DNA of 35,106 bases from Oscillospiraceae bacterium (lineage in GTDB: Bacteria > Bacillota > Clostridia > Oscillospirales > CAG-272), in contig SVRB01000002.1 in the NCBI GenBank assembly GCA_015065045.1, forward strand, positions 1-35,106, given 5' to 3'. Shown one piece after another: positions 7,672 to 15,718 of this stretch. The translations under genes were made by a program, and so were the position numbers. The notes beneath the pieces are model-generated. The model searched no databases, was not told the DNA's origin, and saw only the letters and a program-made list of their open reading frames with translations. The stretch's first letter is position 1. The number at the start of each line of letters is the position of its first letter.

Positions 7672-9153
7672 TTAGGACAAGTCGAACTTGCTGTATGTAC
7701 TCTTAATATCAGCTTCGATAGCCTTCTGAATTCTCTTGTAGTTAGTGTTGAGGCTCTGAGATCTTACGTCAAGGTCGATGAGCTTCAATCTAAGACCACC
7801 AAAGTCATAGTACAAACCAACGTCATATACACGGCCATTCTTGATAAGTTCAAGGTTAGCTTCGGATTCCGTATCCTGTGTATATCTTCTCTTAAGAAGC
7901 TTGTCGTACCAGCAACCCTTAAGGTCAAGGCTTGACAAGTAGTTCATATCTTCAATGATATTTGCTGCTCTTTCAAGTTCTTCGCCTTCAAGTGTGTTAG
8001 GCATAGCGAACATTGCGCAGTACAACGGATACATTGATGTGTATTTTTCCTGATTTTCGTCATACTTAGGGAAAGGAACGATACCGAATTCGCTTTCCAT
8101 ATCAGCGAACTGGTGGATAATGTTTGTACCTTCATAGTGGAAGAGGTAGAGGTCCTGACAGAACAATGAACGCATGTAGTCCCACTTATCAGGGTATCCA
8201 TGGCTTTCACCGCTCATATCATTGATACACCAAGACGAAGAAGATGCAAATACATCCTTACACTTCTCGATTACGTTTACAGCCTTATTTGTTTCAAACA
8301 ATGTAACTACAGGCTTACCTGTTGCATCGTTTGTTGTAGCTCTAACGCCTGAACCGTAAAGGAACATTCTTCCGTTATGGAACTCATAAATTGTACCGTA
8401 TCTGTCGGTTTCAGTCATCGAACCGTCACCGTTTACGTCATCACTTATAGACTGTACAAGGTTTGACCAGTTATCAATTGTCCACTGGCCTTCTTCCATG
8501 TACTCATAAGGGCTCTTAAGTTCCTTATCCTTAATAAGCTGCTTGTTGAAGTATACAACGAATGCAAGCTCCTGAACGTTAAGGTCACAGTTTGTGAAGT
8601 AAAGCTTGTTACCAATCTTAAGGTCGTTAGCTGCGTTGCCATCCCAATATGACTTTGTCATATCAAATCTGTCAACACTGTTAAGGTCGAGAAGAAGGTT
8701 TTCTCTTGCCAATGTAGCAAGGTCTTTTGCTGTACCGATGATCGCATCAAACTCAGTACTACCACCCATTACCTGTGAACGAACAGTTGTAATAAGGTCT
8801 TTAACCTTCATCTGATTGAAAGTAACGTTATACTTTCTTGTAAGGTCGCTGTTACGTCTGTATACAGCATCAAGAATATGGTTACCTGTTTCACCGTCGG
8901 AAACCAAGTAGTTTACCGAATAAGCGCCGGTTCCATCCAAGTACGGCTGGCAGATGAATGTGAATTCATATCCGTCATAGTCTTGCCCTTCGATGTTGGG
9001 GTTTTCTTCATTGTGGTTTGTAATAAACCATTCTCCATTCTCTGACTGAGCGCCTGCAGGATTTTTCTTTCCACCGCAAGCTGCCAAAGAGGATACTACT
9101 GTAATTACAACCAAAAGAAGAGCCAACAATCTTGCTAAAGATGTTTTTTTCAT
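7672..9153 (-). CDS. extracellular solute-binding lipoprotein 1 (EF-hand-containing)
   Basis: A 493-residue secreted lipoprotein. A signal peptide ends in the lipobox LAAC, so Cys26 should be lipidated after cleavage. The body resembles ABC-transporter solute-binding proteins of the sugar/oligosaccharide type, with NKQLI, FGIVPFPKYD and a helical C-terminal lobe. Residues 239-250 (DVNGDGSMTETD) form a dockerin/EF-hand-type calcium loop, as in calcium-binding SBPs such as alginate-binding AlgQ. A close paralogue lies at 10532-11995. No permease or ATPase gene is adjacent, so it is an orphan binding protein that must share a transporter encoded elsewhere or serve as a surface receptor. It has its own promoter and terminator. 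AAAAGGAG precedes the ATG. Confidence 0.9.
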   Translation of the reverse strand: MKKTSLARLLALLLVVITVVSSLAACGGKKNPAGAQSENGEWFITNHNEENPNIEGQDYDGYEFTFICQPYLDGTGAYSVNYLVSDGETGNHILDAVYRRNSDLTRKYNVTFNQMKVKDLITTVRSQVMGGSTEFDAIIGTAKDLATLARENLLLDLNSVDRFDMTKSYWDGNAANDLKIGNKLYFTNCDLNVQELAFVVYFNKQLIKDKELKSPYEYMEEGQWTIDNWSNLVQSISDDVNGDGSMTETDRYGTIYEFHNGRMFLYGSGVRATTNDATGKPVVTLFETNKAVNVIEKCKDVFASSSSWCINDMSGESHGYPDKWDYMRSLFCQDLYLFHYEGTNIIHQFADMESEFGIVPFPKYDENQEKYTSMYPLYCAMFAMPNTLEGEELERAANIIEDMNYLSSLDLKGCWYDKLLKRRYTQDTESEANLELIKNGRVYDVGLYYDFGGLRLKLIDLDVRSQSLNTNYKRIQKAIEADIKSTYSKFDLS

Positions 9154-9193
9154 AGCGAACTCCTTTTAAAGAATTAAAAATAATTGCATATAT

Positions 9194-9222
9194 AGTATAC
9201 CTTCCACCGACTTTTTTGTCAA
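9194..9222 (-). promoter_or_regulatory. promoter of solute-binding lipoprotein 1
   Basis: Minus-strand TTGACA (9217-9222), a 17-base spacer and TATACT (9194-9199), about 40 bases upstream of the start codon. The paralogue at 10532-11995 has identical -35 and -10 boxes and spacing. Confidence 0.8.
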
Positions 9223-9258
9223 TGGTTGTTATACATTTTTAACTTTTTGTTTTTATTT

Positions 9259-9317
9259 ATAGCTGCTTTTTTGTAAATAATTCCTATATTTGTGTTTATT
9301 TCTCAAAAAACAGCTAT
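9259..9317. repeat. inverted repeat overlapping the mreB stop codon
   Basis: ATAGCTG (9259-9265) plus TTTTTTG (9267-9273) pair with CAAAAAA (9304-9310) plus CAGCTAT (9311-9317), giving 14 pairs with one bulged base. There is no U run after it in the mreB direction, so it is a possible mRNA 3'-end hairpin rather than a clear terminator. Confidence 0.5.
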
Positions 9318-10348
9318 CAATCGAACTCATAATACTTCTTAACCTTCGAAAAACTAACTGCTTTTTCGGGGTCCTTAAGATATCTTTCGAGCGCCTTGCC
9401 CGTTCCGATAGCAACGCTTGAAATAGCATTTTCGGCAACACGAGTCTTTATTCCCGTAACGTTTGCCGTCAAATGATCTATTCCGTAAAGCATACTTCCG
9501 CCGCCGGTCATCACAATTCCGTTTTTAGTAACGTCCTTAAGCATCTCGGGCGGAATCTTTTCAATAACCGAGCAAACCGCTTCAATTATTGCCGTTACCG
9601 GTTCTTCAAGCGCTCCCACCATCTCCGACGATGTGATCTTTACAGCCTTCGGCAGTCCATCAAGAAGATTTTTACCCTTCACCTCAACGCTTACGGGTTC
9701 CTCTCTTTGCCATACAGTTCCGATCTCCTGCTTCACTCTCTCAACAGTTCTCTCACCGACAAGCAAATTATGTCTTCTTCTTATATATCTCGTAATAGCC
9801 TCGTCAAATTTATCTCCGCCAACCCTTACCGATTCGGAAAAAGCAATCTGTCCATATGAAATGACAGCAATATCGGTAGTGCCTCCACCAATATCTATAA
9901 TCATTTTTGCATCGGGCTCCATAATATCAAGTCCTGCTCCGATAGCCGCAGCCAACGGTTCCTCAACAAGATAAGTATATCTCGCGCCAATCTGAGTCGC
10001 AGCATCTCTGACCGCTCTCTCTTCAACGTCCGTTATACCACTGGGAACACAAATTGCAACGGTCGGTTTAAATATCTGAGAAACGGATATAGCCTTCTTC
10101 AAAAAATGCTGAAGCATAGCGAGCGTTACCTCATATTTACTGATAACCCCCTCGCTCATAGGCTTTATCACAGAAATTCCGGGCGGTGTTTTGCCTTGCA
10201 TTAAAAGTGCTTCTTTTCCTACCTCTATGAGTTCTCCCGTTTCGTCATTAACAGCAACGGCAGACGGCTCGTCAAGAACGATGCCCTTACCCTTTATATA
10301 TATAAGAACAGATGACGTTCCAAGATCGATACCTATATATCTTGCCAA
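9317..10348 (-). CDS. mreB: rod-shape-determining actin homologue MreB/Mbl
   Basis: A 343-residue bacterial actin of normal length. The ATP-binding motifs are present: GIDLGTSSV near the N-terminus, IIDIGGGTTDIAVIS in the middle and GIVMTGGGSMLYGID near the C-terminus. MreB filaments guide lateral cell-wall synthesis at the membrane. Translation starts at TTG (10346-10348), supported by GGGAGGAG six bases upstream and by no in-frame ATG nearby. The gene is not followed by mreC/mreD; it stands alone between two paralogous binding lipoproteins with its own promoter. This suggests an Mbl or MreBH-type paralogue, or a scattered mre locus. MreB and Mbl cannot be separated from the sequence alone. 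Confidence 0.93.
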   Translation of the reverse strand: MARYIGIDLGTSSVLIYIKGKGIVLDEPSAVAVNDETGELIEVGKEALLMQGKTPPGISVIKPMSEGVISKYEVTLAMLQHFLKKAISVSQIFKPTVAICVPSGITDVEERAVRDAATQIGARYTYLVEEPLAAAIGAGLDIMEPDAKMIIDIGGGTTDIAVISYGQIAFSESVRVGGDKFDEAITRYIRRRHNLLVGERTVERVKQEIGTVWQREEPVSVEVKGKNLLDGLPKAVKITSSEMVGALEEPVTAIIEAVCSVIEKIPPEMLKDVTKNGIVMTGGGSMLYGIDHLTANVTGIKTRVAENAISSVAIGTGKALERYLKDPEKAVSFSKVKKYYEFD

Positions 10349-10392
10349 CCAAAACTCCTCCCTTCATTAAATTTATTATCCATTCCCTTTTA

Positions 10393-10421
10393 ATTATACA
10401 ACATCTTAAAGCTTTTTGCAA
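10393..10421 (-). promoter_or_regulatory. mreB promoter
   Basis: Minus-strand TTGCAA (10416-10421), a 17-base spacer and perfect TATAAT (10393-10398), 45 bases upstream of the TTG start codon. Confidence 0.75.
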
Positions 10422-10480
10422 CATTTTTTATTCGATTACAAAAAATACATTTCAAAGATATTTTTACTAAGCTTTACTCA

Positions 10481-10510
10481 AAAAAATGCTCCGTAAAAAC
10501 GGAGCATTTT
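10481..10510 (-). terminator. terminator of solute-binding lipoprotein 2
   Basis: AAAATGCTCCG (10483-10493) pairs with CGGAGCATTTT (10500-10510); a T run follows on the minus strand. It lies about 21 bases after the lipoprotein stop codon and isolates it from mreB. Confidence 0.9.
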
Positions 10511-10531
10511 GTCTTAGTACCACACGGATAC

Positions 10532-11995
10532 TTATGATATCATACCGAATTCCTTATAGATCTTCTTAATATCAGCTTCAATAGCCTTCTGATTTCTCTT
10601 GTATGTAGATGAAATATTTGTAAATCTTACGTCCTGGTCGAGAACCTTAGATGTAATACTTCCGAAGTTGTAGTAAATACCGATATCATATACACGGTTA
10701 TTCTTTACGATTTCAAGGTTATCTTCCGATTCAACGTCCTGTGTATATCTTCTCTTAAGAAGCTTTTCAAACCATGCATTCTTAAGGTCGATACTCGAAT
10801 AGTAGTTCAAATCTTCAATAATATCAGCCGCTCTTTCAAGTGCTTCGCCTTCCAATGTGTTAGGCATTGCAACCATCGAACAGTTATAAGGATACATTGC
10901 GTAGTAATTTTCCTGAGTGCTGTCATATTTCGGGAAAGGAACTATACCGAATTCGCTTTCCATATCAGCGAACTGACGGATAATACCTGCGCCCTGATAG
11001 TGGAACAAATACAAATCCTGACAGAACAATGAACGAGCGTAATTCCACTTGTTTGCATAACCGTGAGCGTCACTGCTCATATCATTTATACACCAAGAAG
11101 CCTGATCACTGAAAACCTCTTTACACTTTTCGTAAACCTTAATGGTCTTATCTGTATCCATAAGTGTAACCTTCGGAATACCGTCTTCACCGTTAGTTGT
11201 AGCTCTTATACCGGTACCGTAAAGGAACATTCTTCCGTTATGATATTCATAAAGATTACTGTATCTATCGGTTTCTGTGTATTTACCGTCACCGTTTACG
11301 TCATCACAAATAGCTGTAGCAAGAATTGACCAGCTATCAAGTGTCCATTTGTTATTTTGCATATATTCATACGGGCTTGTGAGGTTCTTATCTTTAATAA
11401 GCTGCTTATTGAAGAACACAACAAACGCAAGCTCCATTACGTTAAGGTCACAGTTTGTGAAGTACAGCTTGTCACCGATCTTGAGCTGTTCGGATGCGTT
11501 ACTATCCCAGTAAGACTTGGACATATCAAATCTGTCTATTGTATTAAGGTCAAGAAGAAGTCCTTCTTTTGCCATTGTAGCAAGACGCTGTGTGTTGTCT
11601 ATAATAAGGTCGAATTCTGTTCCGCCGCTCATTACCTGCGAACGAACGGTAGACAAAACGTCCGTAACTACAATATGATTAAACGTTATGTTGTACTTGT
11701 CAGCCAAAACACTGTTTCTCTTATATACAGCATCTGCGATAAGTTCACCCGTTTCACCTTCGGAAACCAAATAACCTATGTTGTATGAGTTTCCTCCCTG
11801 TGTAATAAAAGAAAATTCATATCCATCATAGTTTTTTGAAGGAATATTAGGGTTCTCCTCTGAATGATTATAAAACGAGTCAGAAATTTCGGGAAGCTCT
11901 TCCGGCGGCTTCTTTGTACAAGAAACAACCATCGATAACATCATAATTGCTATCAAAACTATTGCCATTATTCTTGAAAAGTTCTTAGTTTTCAT
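10532..11995 (-). CDS. extracellular solute-binding lipoprotein 2 (EF-hand-containing paralogue)
   Basis: A 487-residue lipoprotein. The ATG at 11995 is chosen because AAGGAGG lies five bases upstream and the protein then starts with a clean signal peptide (MKTKNFSRIMAIVLIAIMML) and lipobox VVSC with Cys26. An upstream in-frame extension would put 17 non-signal residues first. It is colinear with the lipoprotein at 7672-9153 along its whole length, roughly 60% identical by eye. Shared stretches include LYFTNCDLNV, NGRMFLYG, SWCINDMS and FADMESEFGIVPFPKYD, together with the calcium loop DVNGDGKYTETD. Like its paralogue it has no transporter genes beside it. Its promoter boxes are identical to those of the paralogue, so the two may be co-expressed. 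The ligand is unknown; sugar or oligosaccharide is the usual guess for this fold. Confidence 0.9.
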   Translation of the reverse strand: MKTKNFSRIMAIVLIAIMMLSMVVSCTKKPPEELPEISDSFYNHSEENPNIPSKNYDGYEFSFITQGGNSYNIGYLVSEGETGELIADAVYKRNSVLADKYNITFNHIVVTDVLSTVRSQVMSGGTEFDLIIDNTQRLATMAKEGLLLDLNTIDRFDMSKSYWDSNASEQLKIGDKLYFTNCDLNVMELAFVVFFNKQLIKDKNLTSPYEYMQNNKWTLDSWSILATAICDDVNGDGKYTETDRYSNLYEYHNGRMFLYGTGIRATTNGEDGIPKVTLMDTDKTIKVYEKCKEVFSDQASWCINDMSSDAHGYANKWNYARSLFCQDLYLFHYQGAGIIRQFADMESEFGIVPFPKYDSTQENYYAMYPYNCSMVAMPNTLEGEALERAADIIEDLNYYSSIDLKNAWFEKLLKRRYTQDVESEDNLEIVKNNRVYDIGIYYNFGSITSKVLDQDVRFTNISSTYKRNQKAIEADIKKIYKEFGMIS

Positions 11996-12025
11996 ACAAT
12001 CCTCCTTATCAAAACTTATAGAGTT

Positions 12026-12054
12026 AGTATAACAAAAACAACCCACTTTGTCAA
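12026..12054 (-). promoter_or_regulatory. promoter of solute-binding lipoprotein 2
   Basis: Minus-strand TTGACA (12049-12054), a 17-base spacer and TATACT (12026-12031), about 30 bases upstream of the start codon. It faces away from the argS promoter. Confidence 0.8.
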
Positions 12055-12195
12055 CAATTTATGTGCAAAAATCACTTTTTGTTTTAAAAAAATATATACA
12101 GATTGTGAATTTTAGCAAAATTTGTTTTATTTTTTCGTCATTTCTAACATTTCCCTTAAAAAGTGTAATTTAATGTAAGAAATTTGCAATTACAC

Positions 12196-12224
12196 TTGAA
12201 ATGGCTTTTGCAATATGTTATAAT
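12196..12224 (+). promoter_or_regulatory. argS-yebC promoter
   Basis: TTGAAA (12196-12201), a 17-base spacer and perfect TATAAT (12219-12224). The leader of about 60 nt is too short for a T-box, so argS does not appear to be tRNA-regulated, unlike serS and cysE-cysS in this window. Confidence 0.7.
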
Positions 12225-12291
12225 ATATAAGTTAAAATGGGTTAATATACGTTAGTAAATTGTAAAAATTTACATCAGAAAGGATAAATAT

Positions 12292-14007
12292 ATGTTACTT
12301 TTCAAGAACAGTCTGTCTTGCGAGTTAAAAGCAGTGCTCGACAGCATAAATTCTTCTCACGGACTCGACGAAGAAAAAATTGCACAAATGCTTGAATATC
12401 CCCCTGATGAAAAAATGGGAGATATTGCGCTTCCCTGCTTTAAGCTCTCTAAATCACTCCGTATGTCTCCGGTTATGATCTCGGAAAAGATCGCATCGGA
12501 ATTAAAGCATGAAAATATAGAAAAAACCGACACGGTAAACGGATACCTTAACATTTATATCAAAAAGAGTTATTTCTCAAACCAGATCCTTAACGGTGTT
12601 TTGGAAAAGGGAGATAAGTACGGTTCTTTTGATTTCGGAAAAGGCAAGACCGTCGTACTCGACTATTCTTCCCCCAACGTTGCAAAGCCCTTCCATATAG
12701 GTCACCTCGGCACTACCGTTATCGGTCACTCCCTTAAAAAGCTCCACGAATTTGCAGGATACTCTTGCGTTGGTGTAAACCACCTCGGCGACTGGGGCAC
12801 TCAGTTCGGAAAGCTCATCGTTGCTTATAACCTTTGGGGAGACAAGCAGACTATCGAAGAAAAAGGTATAGACGAGCTTGTTGCTCTCTACGTAAGATTC
12901 CACAAGGAAGCTGAAGCAAATCCCGAGCTTAATGATCAGGCAAGAGCTGAATTTACAAAGCTTGAGCATTTCGATGAAGAAAATATGAAGCTCTGGAAAT
13001 GGTTTATCGACATAAGTATCGAAGAATACAAAAAGACCTACAAACAGCTTGATATCGAATTTGACAGCTATTGCGGCGAAAGCTTTTACAGCGACAAAAT
13101 GCCCGCTGTAATCGAAGAAATGAAGCAAAAGAATCTTCTTAAGATAGACGATGGTGCATCGGTGGTAGACCTTGAAGAATACAAGATGCCCCCTTGCCTT
13201 ATACTTAAGCGAGACGGCTCTTCACTCTACCCTGCAAGAGACATTTCCGCTGCCCTCTCCAGAAAGAACGTTTATAATTTCGAGAAAGTTATTTACGTTA
13301 CCGACGCAGGACAGTCACTCCACTTTGCTCAGTGGTTCAAGGTAGTTGAGCTTATGGGATATGAATGGGCAAAGAACCTCGTACACGTTCCATACGGAAA
13401 AGTAAGCTTGAACGGCGAAAAGCTTGCAACAAGAACGGGTAACGTTATTCTTCTTAAAGACCTCTTCGCATCCGCTATTGATAAAGTAAAAGATATTATG
13501 GACGAAAAGAACCCCAACCTCGAAAACAGAGACGAAAAAGCTACTGCAGTCGGTGTTGGCGCTATCGTATTCTATTATCTTTCAAACAACAGAATCAAAG
13601 ATATAAACTTTATGCTTGAAGATGCGCTTTGCTTCGACGGAAACACAGGCCCCTACGCTCAGTACACTTACGCAAGAACCTGCAGTGTGCTTGAAAAGGC
13701 AAAGGATATCGACAGAAGCGCTGAAACAAACTACGAGATCAACGATAAGGAAAAAGCATTGCTTCGCACAATTTCATTGTTCCCCGAAAAGATACTTCAG
13801 GCAATCAACGAATACGAGCCTTCGGTTATCACAAGATATATACTCGACGTATGTACGGCATTCAACGGATTTTACCACGACTGCCAGATACTCGGAGCGG
13901 AAGACGAAGACACAAAAATATTCAGACTTAACCTCACAGAAGCAACAAAATACGTTCTCGGTAACGCATTCGGGCTTATCTGCATGAGAAAAACAGAAAA
14001 GATTTAA
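12292..14007 (+). CDS. argS: arginyl-tRNA synthetase
   Basis: A 571-residue class I synthetase that charges tRNA-Arg. The N-terminal tRNA-contacting domain (GDIALPCFKLSK near 42-53) is followed by the HIGH motif in SSPNVAKPFHIGHLG, the GDWGTQFGKLI element, the degenerate KMSKS equivalent in GEKLATRTGNVI, and the DALR-type anticodon-binding domain beginning at GNTGPYAQYTYARTCSVLEK. The usual C-terminal GxxxPERM sequence is replaced by GLICMRKTEKI. AAGGA lies about eight bases before the ATG. It forms a two-gene operon with yebC, 13 bases downstream. Confidence 0.96.
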   Translation: MLLFKNSLSCELKAVLDSINSSHGLDEEKIAQMLEYPPDEKMGDIALPCFKLSKSLRMSPVMISEKIASELKHENIEKTDTVNGYLNIYIKKSYFSNQILNGVLEKGDKYGSFDFGKGKTVVLDYSSPNVAKPFHIGHLGTTVIGHSLKKLHEFAGYSCVGVNHLGDWGTQFGKLIVAYNLWGDKQTIEEKGIDELVALYVRFHKEAEANPELNDQARAEFTKLEHFDEENMKLWKWFIDISIEEYKKTYKQLDIEFDSYCGESFYSDKMPAVIEEMKQKNLLKIDDGASVVDLEEYKMPPCLILKRDGSSLYPARDISAALSRKNVYNFEKVIYVTDAGQSLHFAQWFKVVELMGYEWAKNLVHVPYGKVSLNGEKLATRTGNVILLKDLFASAIDKVKDIMDEKNPNLENRDEKATAVGVGAIVFYYLSNNRIKDINFMLEDALCFDGNTGPYAQYTYARTCSVLEKAKDIDRSAETNYEINDKEKALLRTISLFPEKILQAINEYEPSVITRYILDVCTAFNGFYHDCQILGAEDEDTKIFRLNLTEATKYVLGNAFGLICMRKTEKI

Positions 14008-14020
14008 GGAGATTTTAATT

Positions 14021-14755
14021 ATGTCAGGACATTCAAAATGGAAAAATATTATGCATAAAAAAGAAAAGACCGATGCTCAAAAGGCAAAAGTTTTTTCAAA
14101 GGTAGGCAAGGAAATTACAGTATGCGTTAAAGAAGGCGGCGCTGACCCCACATCAAACAGCAAGCTCCGCGACCTTATTTCTAAGGCAAAGTCTCTTAAC
14201 GTTCCTAACGACAACATTGACCGTATTATCAAAAAGGCTACAGCAGCAGACAGCGCAAACTACGAAGAAATCGTTTACGAGGGCTACGGTCCTTCCGGTG
14301 TTGCCGTTATCGTAGAAGCATTGACGGATAACAGAAACCGTACAGGCGGTGACGTAAGACACTACTTCGACAAATACGGCGCGAGCCTTGGTCAGACAGG
14401 CTGCGTAAGCTACCTCTTTACAGATAAAGGCGTTGTTATCGTATCAAAAACCGACGGTGTTGATGAAGACAAGCTTATGGAAGACGCTCTTGAAGCAGGT
14501 GCTGAAGACTTTGTTGCTGACGGCGAAATTTTCGAAATCTACACAACTCCCGAGGATCTCGATTTTGTAAGCCAGACCCTTAAGGACAAAGGCTACTCTG
14601 TTGAATCTGCAGAAAAAGATAAAATTCCTTCAAACTACGTAACACTCGAAAGCGAAGATGATCTTAAGAAGATGAGACTTCTCATTGAGTATCTCGAAGA
14701 TCACGACGACGTTCAGGAAATCTATCACAACTGGGAAGAACCCGACGCTGAATAA
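14021..14755 (+). CDS. yebC: YebC/PmpR-family regulatory protein
   Basis: A 244-residue member of the universally distributed YebC/PmpR family. It carries the diagnostic N-terminus MSGHSKWKNIMHKKEKTDAQ, the VYEGYGPSGVAVIVEALTDN segment near 85-105 and the GCVSYLF segment. The family was first described as DNA-binding regulators; more recent work assigns members a role in translation at difficult sequences. The length is normal. Its AAGGAG ribosome binding site lies in the 13-base gap after argS, so the two are co-transcribed. A strong terminator follows. Confidence 0.95.
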   Translation: MSGHSKWKNIMHKKEKTDAQKAKVFSKVGKEITVCVKEGGADPTSNSKLRDLISKAKSLNVPNDNIDRIIKKATAADSANYEEIVYEGYGPSGVAVIVEALTDNRNRTGGDVRHYFDKYGASLGQTGCVSYLFTDKGVVIVSKTDGVDEDKLMEDALEAGAEDFVADGEIFEIYTTPEDLDFVSQTLKDKGYSVESAEKDKIPSNYVTLESEDDLKKMRLLIEYLEDHDDVQEIYHNWEEPDAE

Positions 14756-14771
14756 GCTGAATAAAATAATA

Positions 14772-14806
14772 AGCAGAACGAACATTTTCATTCGTTCTGC
14801 TTTTTA
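14772..14806 (+). terminator. argS-yebC terminator
   Basis: Perfect 11-bp stem AGCAGAACGAA (14772-14782) and TTCGTTCTGCT (14791-14801) with an 8-base loop and T run. It abuts the stop codon of the convergent membrane-protein gene. Confidence 0.92.
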
Positions 14807-15211
14807 TTATTTTCGTCTGCTTTTATGCTTTTTTCTCTTTTTGGATTTTGGAATACCTATATATCCACCAACAGAAGAAATCACAACAATAAGCAAAAAC
14901 ATTATCCATCTTACAAAACCGCCTTCGCCGACGTTGTTGCTCGAAATCAACGACAAAACCACAACAAAAAGCATAAATATGCCTCCTGTTACAGCCCCTG
15001 ACAATAAACCCATTCCTCTGTTAAATCTTGACGACAAAAATCCACCCACAAAAGCCCCTATATAAAGAACAGCCATGCTCACCAAATTTATAAGGCTGTC
15101 AGGATCCTTGCTTGTATAACAAAAATACCCAAAAACAAAAACCAACAGGATAGCCGATATGATCGAAGCTATAAAACCTTTTACACAATTTTTAAAAAAC
15201 AAACTATTCAA
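14807..15211 (-). CDS. TIGR04086-type small membrane protein
   Basis: A 134-residue protein with four predicted membrane helices (about 12-30, 40-60, 68-92 and 100-118) and a very basic C-terminus ending KKRKKHKSRRK. Length, topology and position beside yajC match the TIGR04086 (YrzE-like) family of Clostridia and Bacilli, whose function is unknown. The likely start is TTG at 15209-15211, with GAGGGTG (15220-15226) eight bases upstream; no in-frame ATG occurs before residue 47. That ribosome binding site lies inside the 3' arm of the hairpin at 15218-15264, so expression may depend on the hairpin opening. Confidence 0.78.
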   Translation of the reverse strand: MNSLFFKNCVKGFIASIISAILLVFVFGYFCYTSKDPDSLINLVSMAVLYIGAFVGGFLSSRFNRGMGLLSGAVTGGIFMLFVVVLSLISSNNVGEGGFVRWIMFLLIVVISSVGGYIGIPKSKKRKKHKSRRK

Positions 15212-15264
15212 AGAAAAAACACCCTCTCATAAACATCTTTTGATAAATGTCTATGATGGGTGTT
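15212..15264 (-). terminator. yajC terminator or translational attenuator
   Basis: On the minus strand AACACCC (15258-15264) pairs with GGGTGTT (15218-15224), and TCATAGACAT (15247-15256) pairs with ATGTTTATGA (15227-15236). A run of six U residues follows. It has the form of a strong terminator after yajC, but its 3' arm contains the only ribosome binding site for the next gene. Confidence 0.78.
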
Positions 15265-15284
15265 ATGTTTTTATTCCAAAAAAA

Positions 15285-15605
15285 TTATTCGCAGTCCTCT
15301 GCCTTTACGTCAACGCATTTTACAGCGCTCTTCAAAATACGAATCTTTGTCTTATCTCCGCTGCTTTCAAGAAGAACTGTTTCTTCCTTAATGCTGATGA
15401 TCTTTCCGATAATTCCTCCGATCGTAGTGATCTCGTCACCAACCTGAAGGTTGTTTCTCATATCCTGAATCATTCTTTCCTGCTTCTTCTGGGGCTTGAT
15501 CATAAACAAATACATAAGCACCAACATAAGACCTAAAAGAATCAAAGAGCCGTATTTTTCCATAAAACTAAGATTTGCAGCTTCTGCCAACATTCTGTTA
15601 AACAT
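15285..15605 (-). CDS. yajC: preprotein translocase subunit YajC
   Basis: A 106-residue single-span membrane protein. A short N-terminus and one helix at about 17-36 (LILLGLMLVLMYLFMI) are followed by the signature KPQKKQERMIQDMRNNLQVG and a small beta domain with GDEITTIGGIIGKI. YajC associates with SecDF and the Sec translocon and assists protein export. It has its own promoter and GGAGG ten bases before the ATG. The neighbouring TIGR04086-type gene is a common partner; secD/secF are not in the window. Confidence 0.94.
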   Translation of the reverse strand: MFNRMLAEAANLSFMEKYGSLILLGLMLVLMYLFMIKPQKKQERMIQDMRNNLQVGDEITTIGGIIGKIISIKEETVLLESSGDKTKIRILKSAVKCVDVKAEDCE

Positions 15606-15644
15606 ATTTTTATGCCTCCAATATATTCTTTAATATTTTCTACA

Positions 15645-15673
15645 ATTATACACTCAAAACGATTTAGTTGCAA
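15645..15673 (-). promoter_or_regulatory. yajC promoter
   Basis: Minus-strand TTGCAA (15668-15673), a 17-base spacer and TATAAT (15645-15650), in the 113-base gap between recG and yajC. No clear terminator follows recG, so some yajC transcription may also come from upstream. Confidence 0.72.
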
Positions 15674-15718
15674 GTACATAATGTAAATTTTTGTATAACA
15701 ACTATCATTTTCCTTTTT

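Noticed and set aside
12225..12291. Possible T-box or attenuator upstream of argS
   Set aside because: The leader is only about 60 bases, without the TGGNACCGCG motif or a terminator. A short AT-rich inverted repeat around 12252-12273 is too weak to report.
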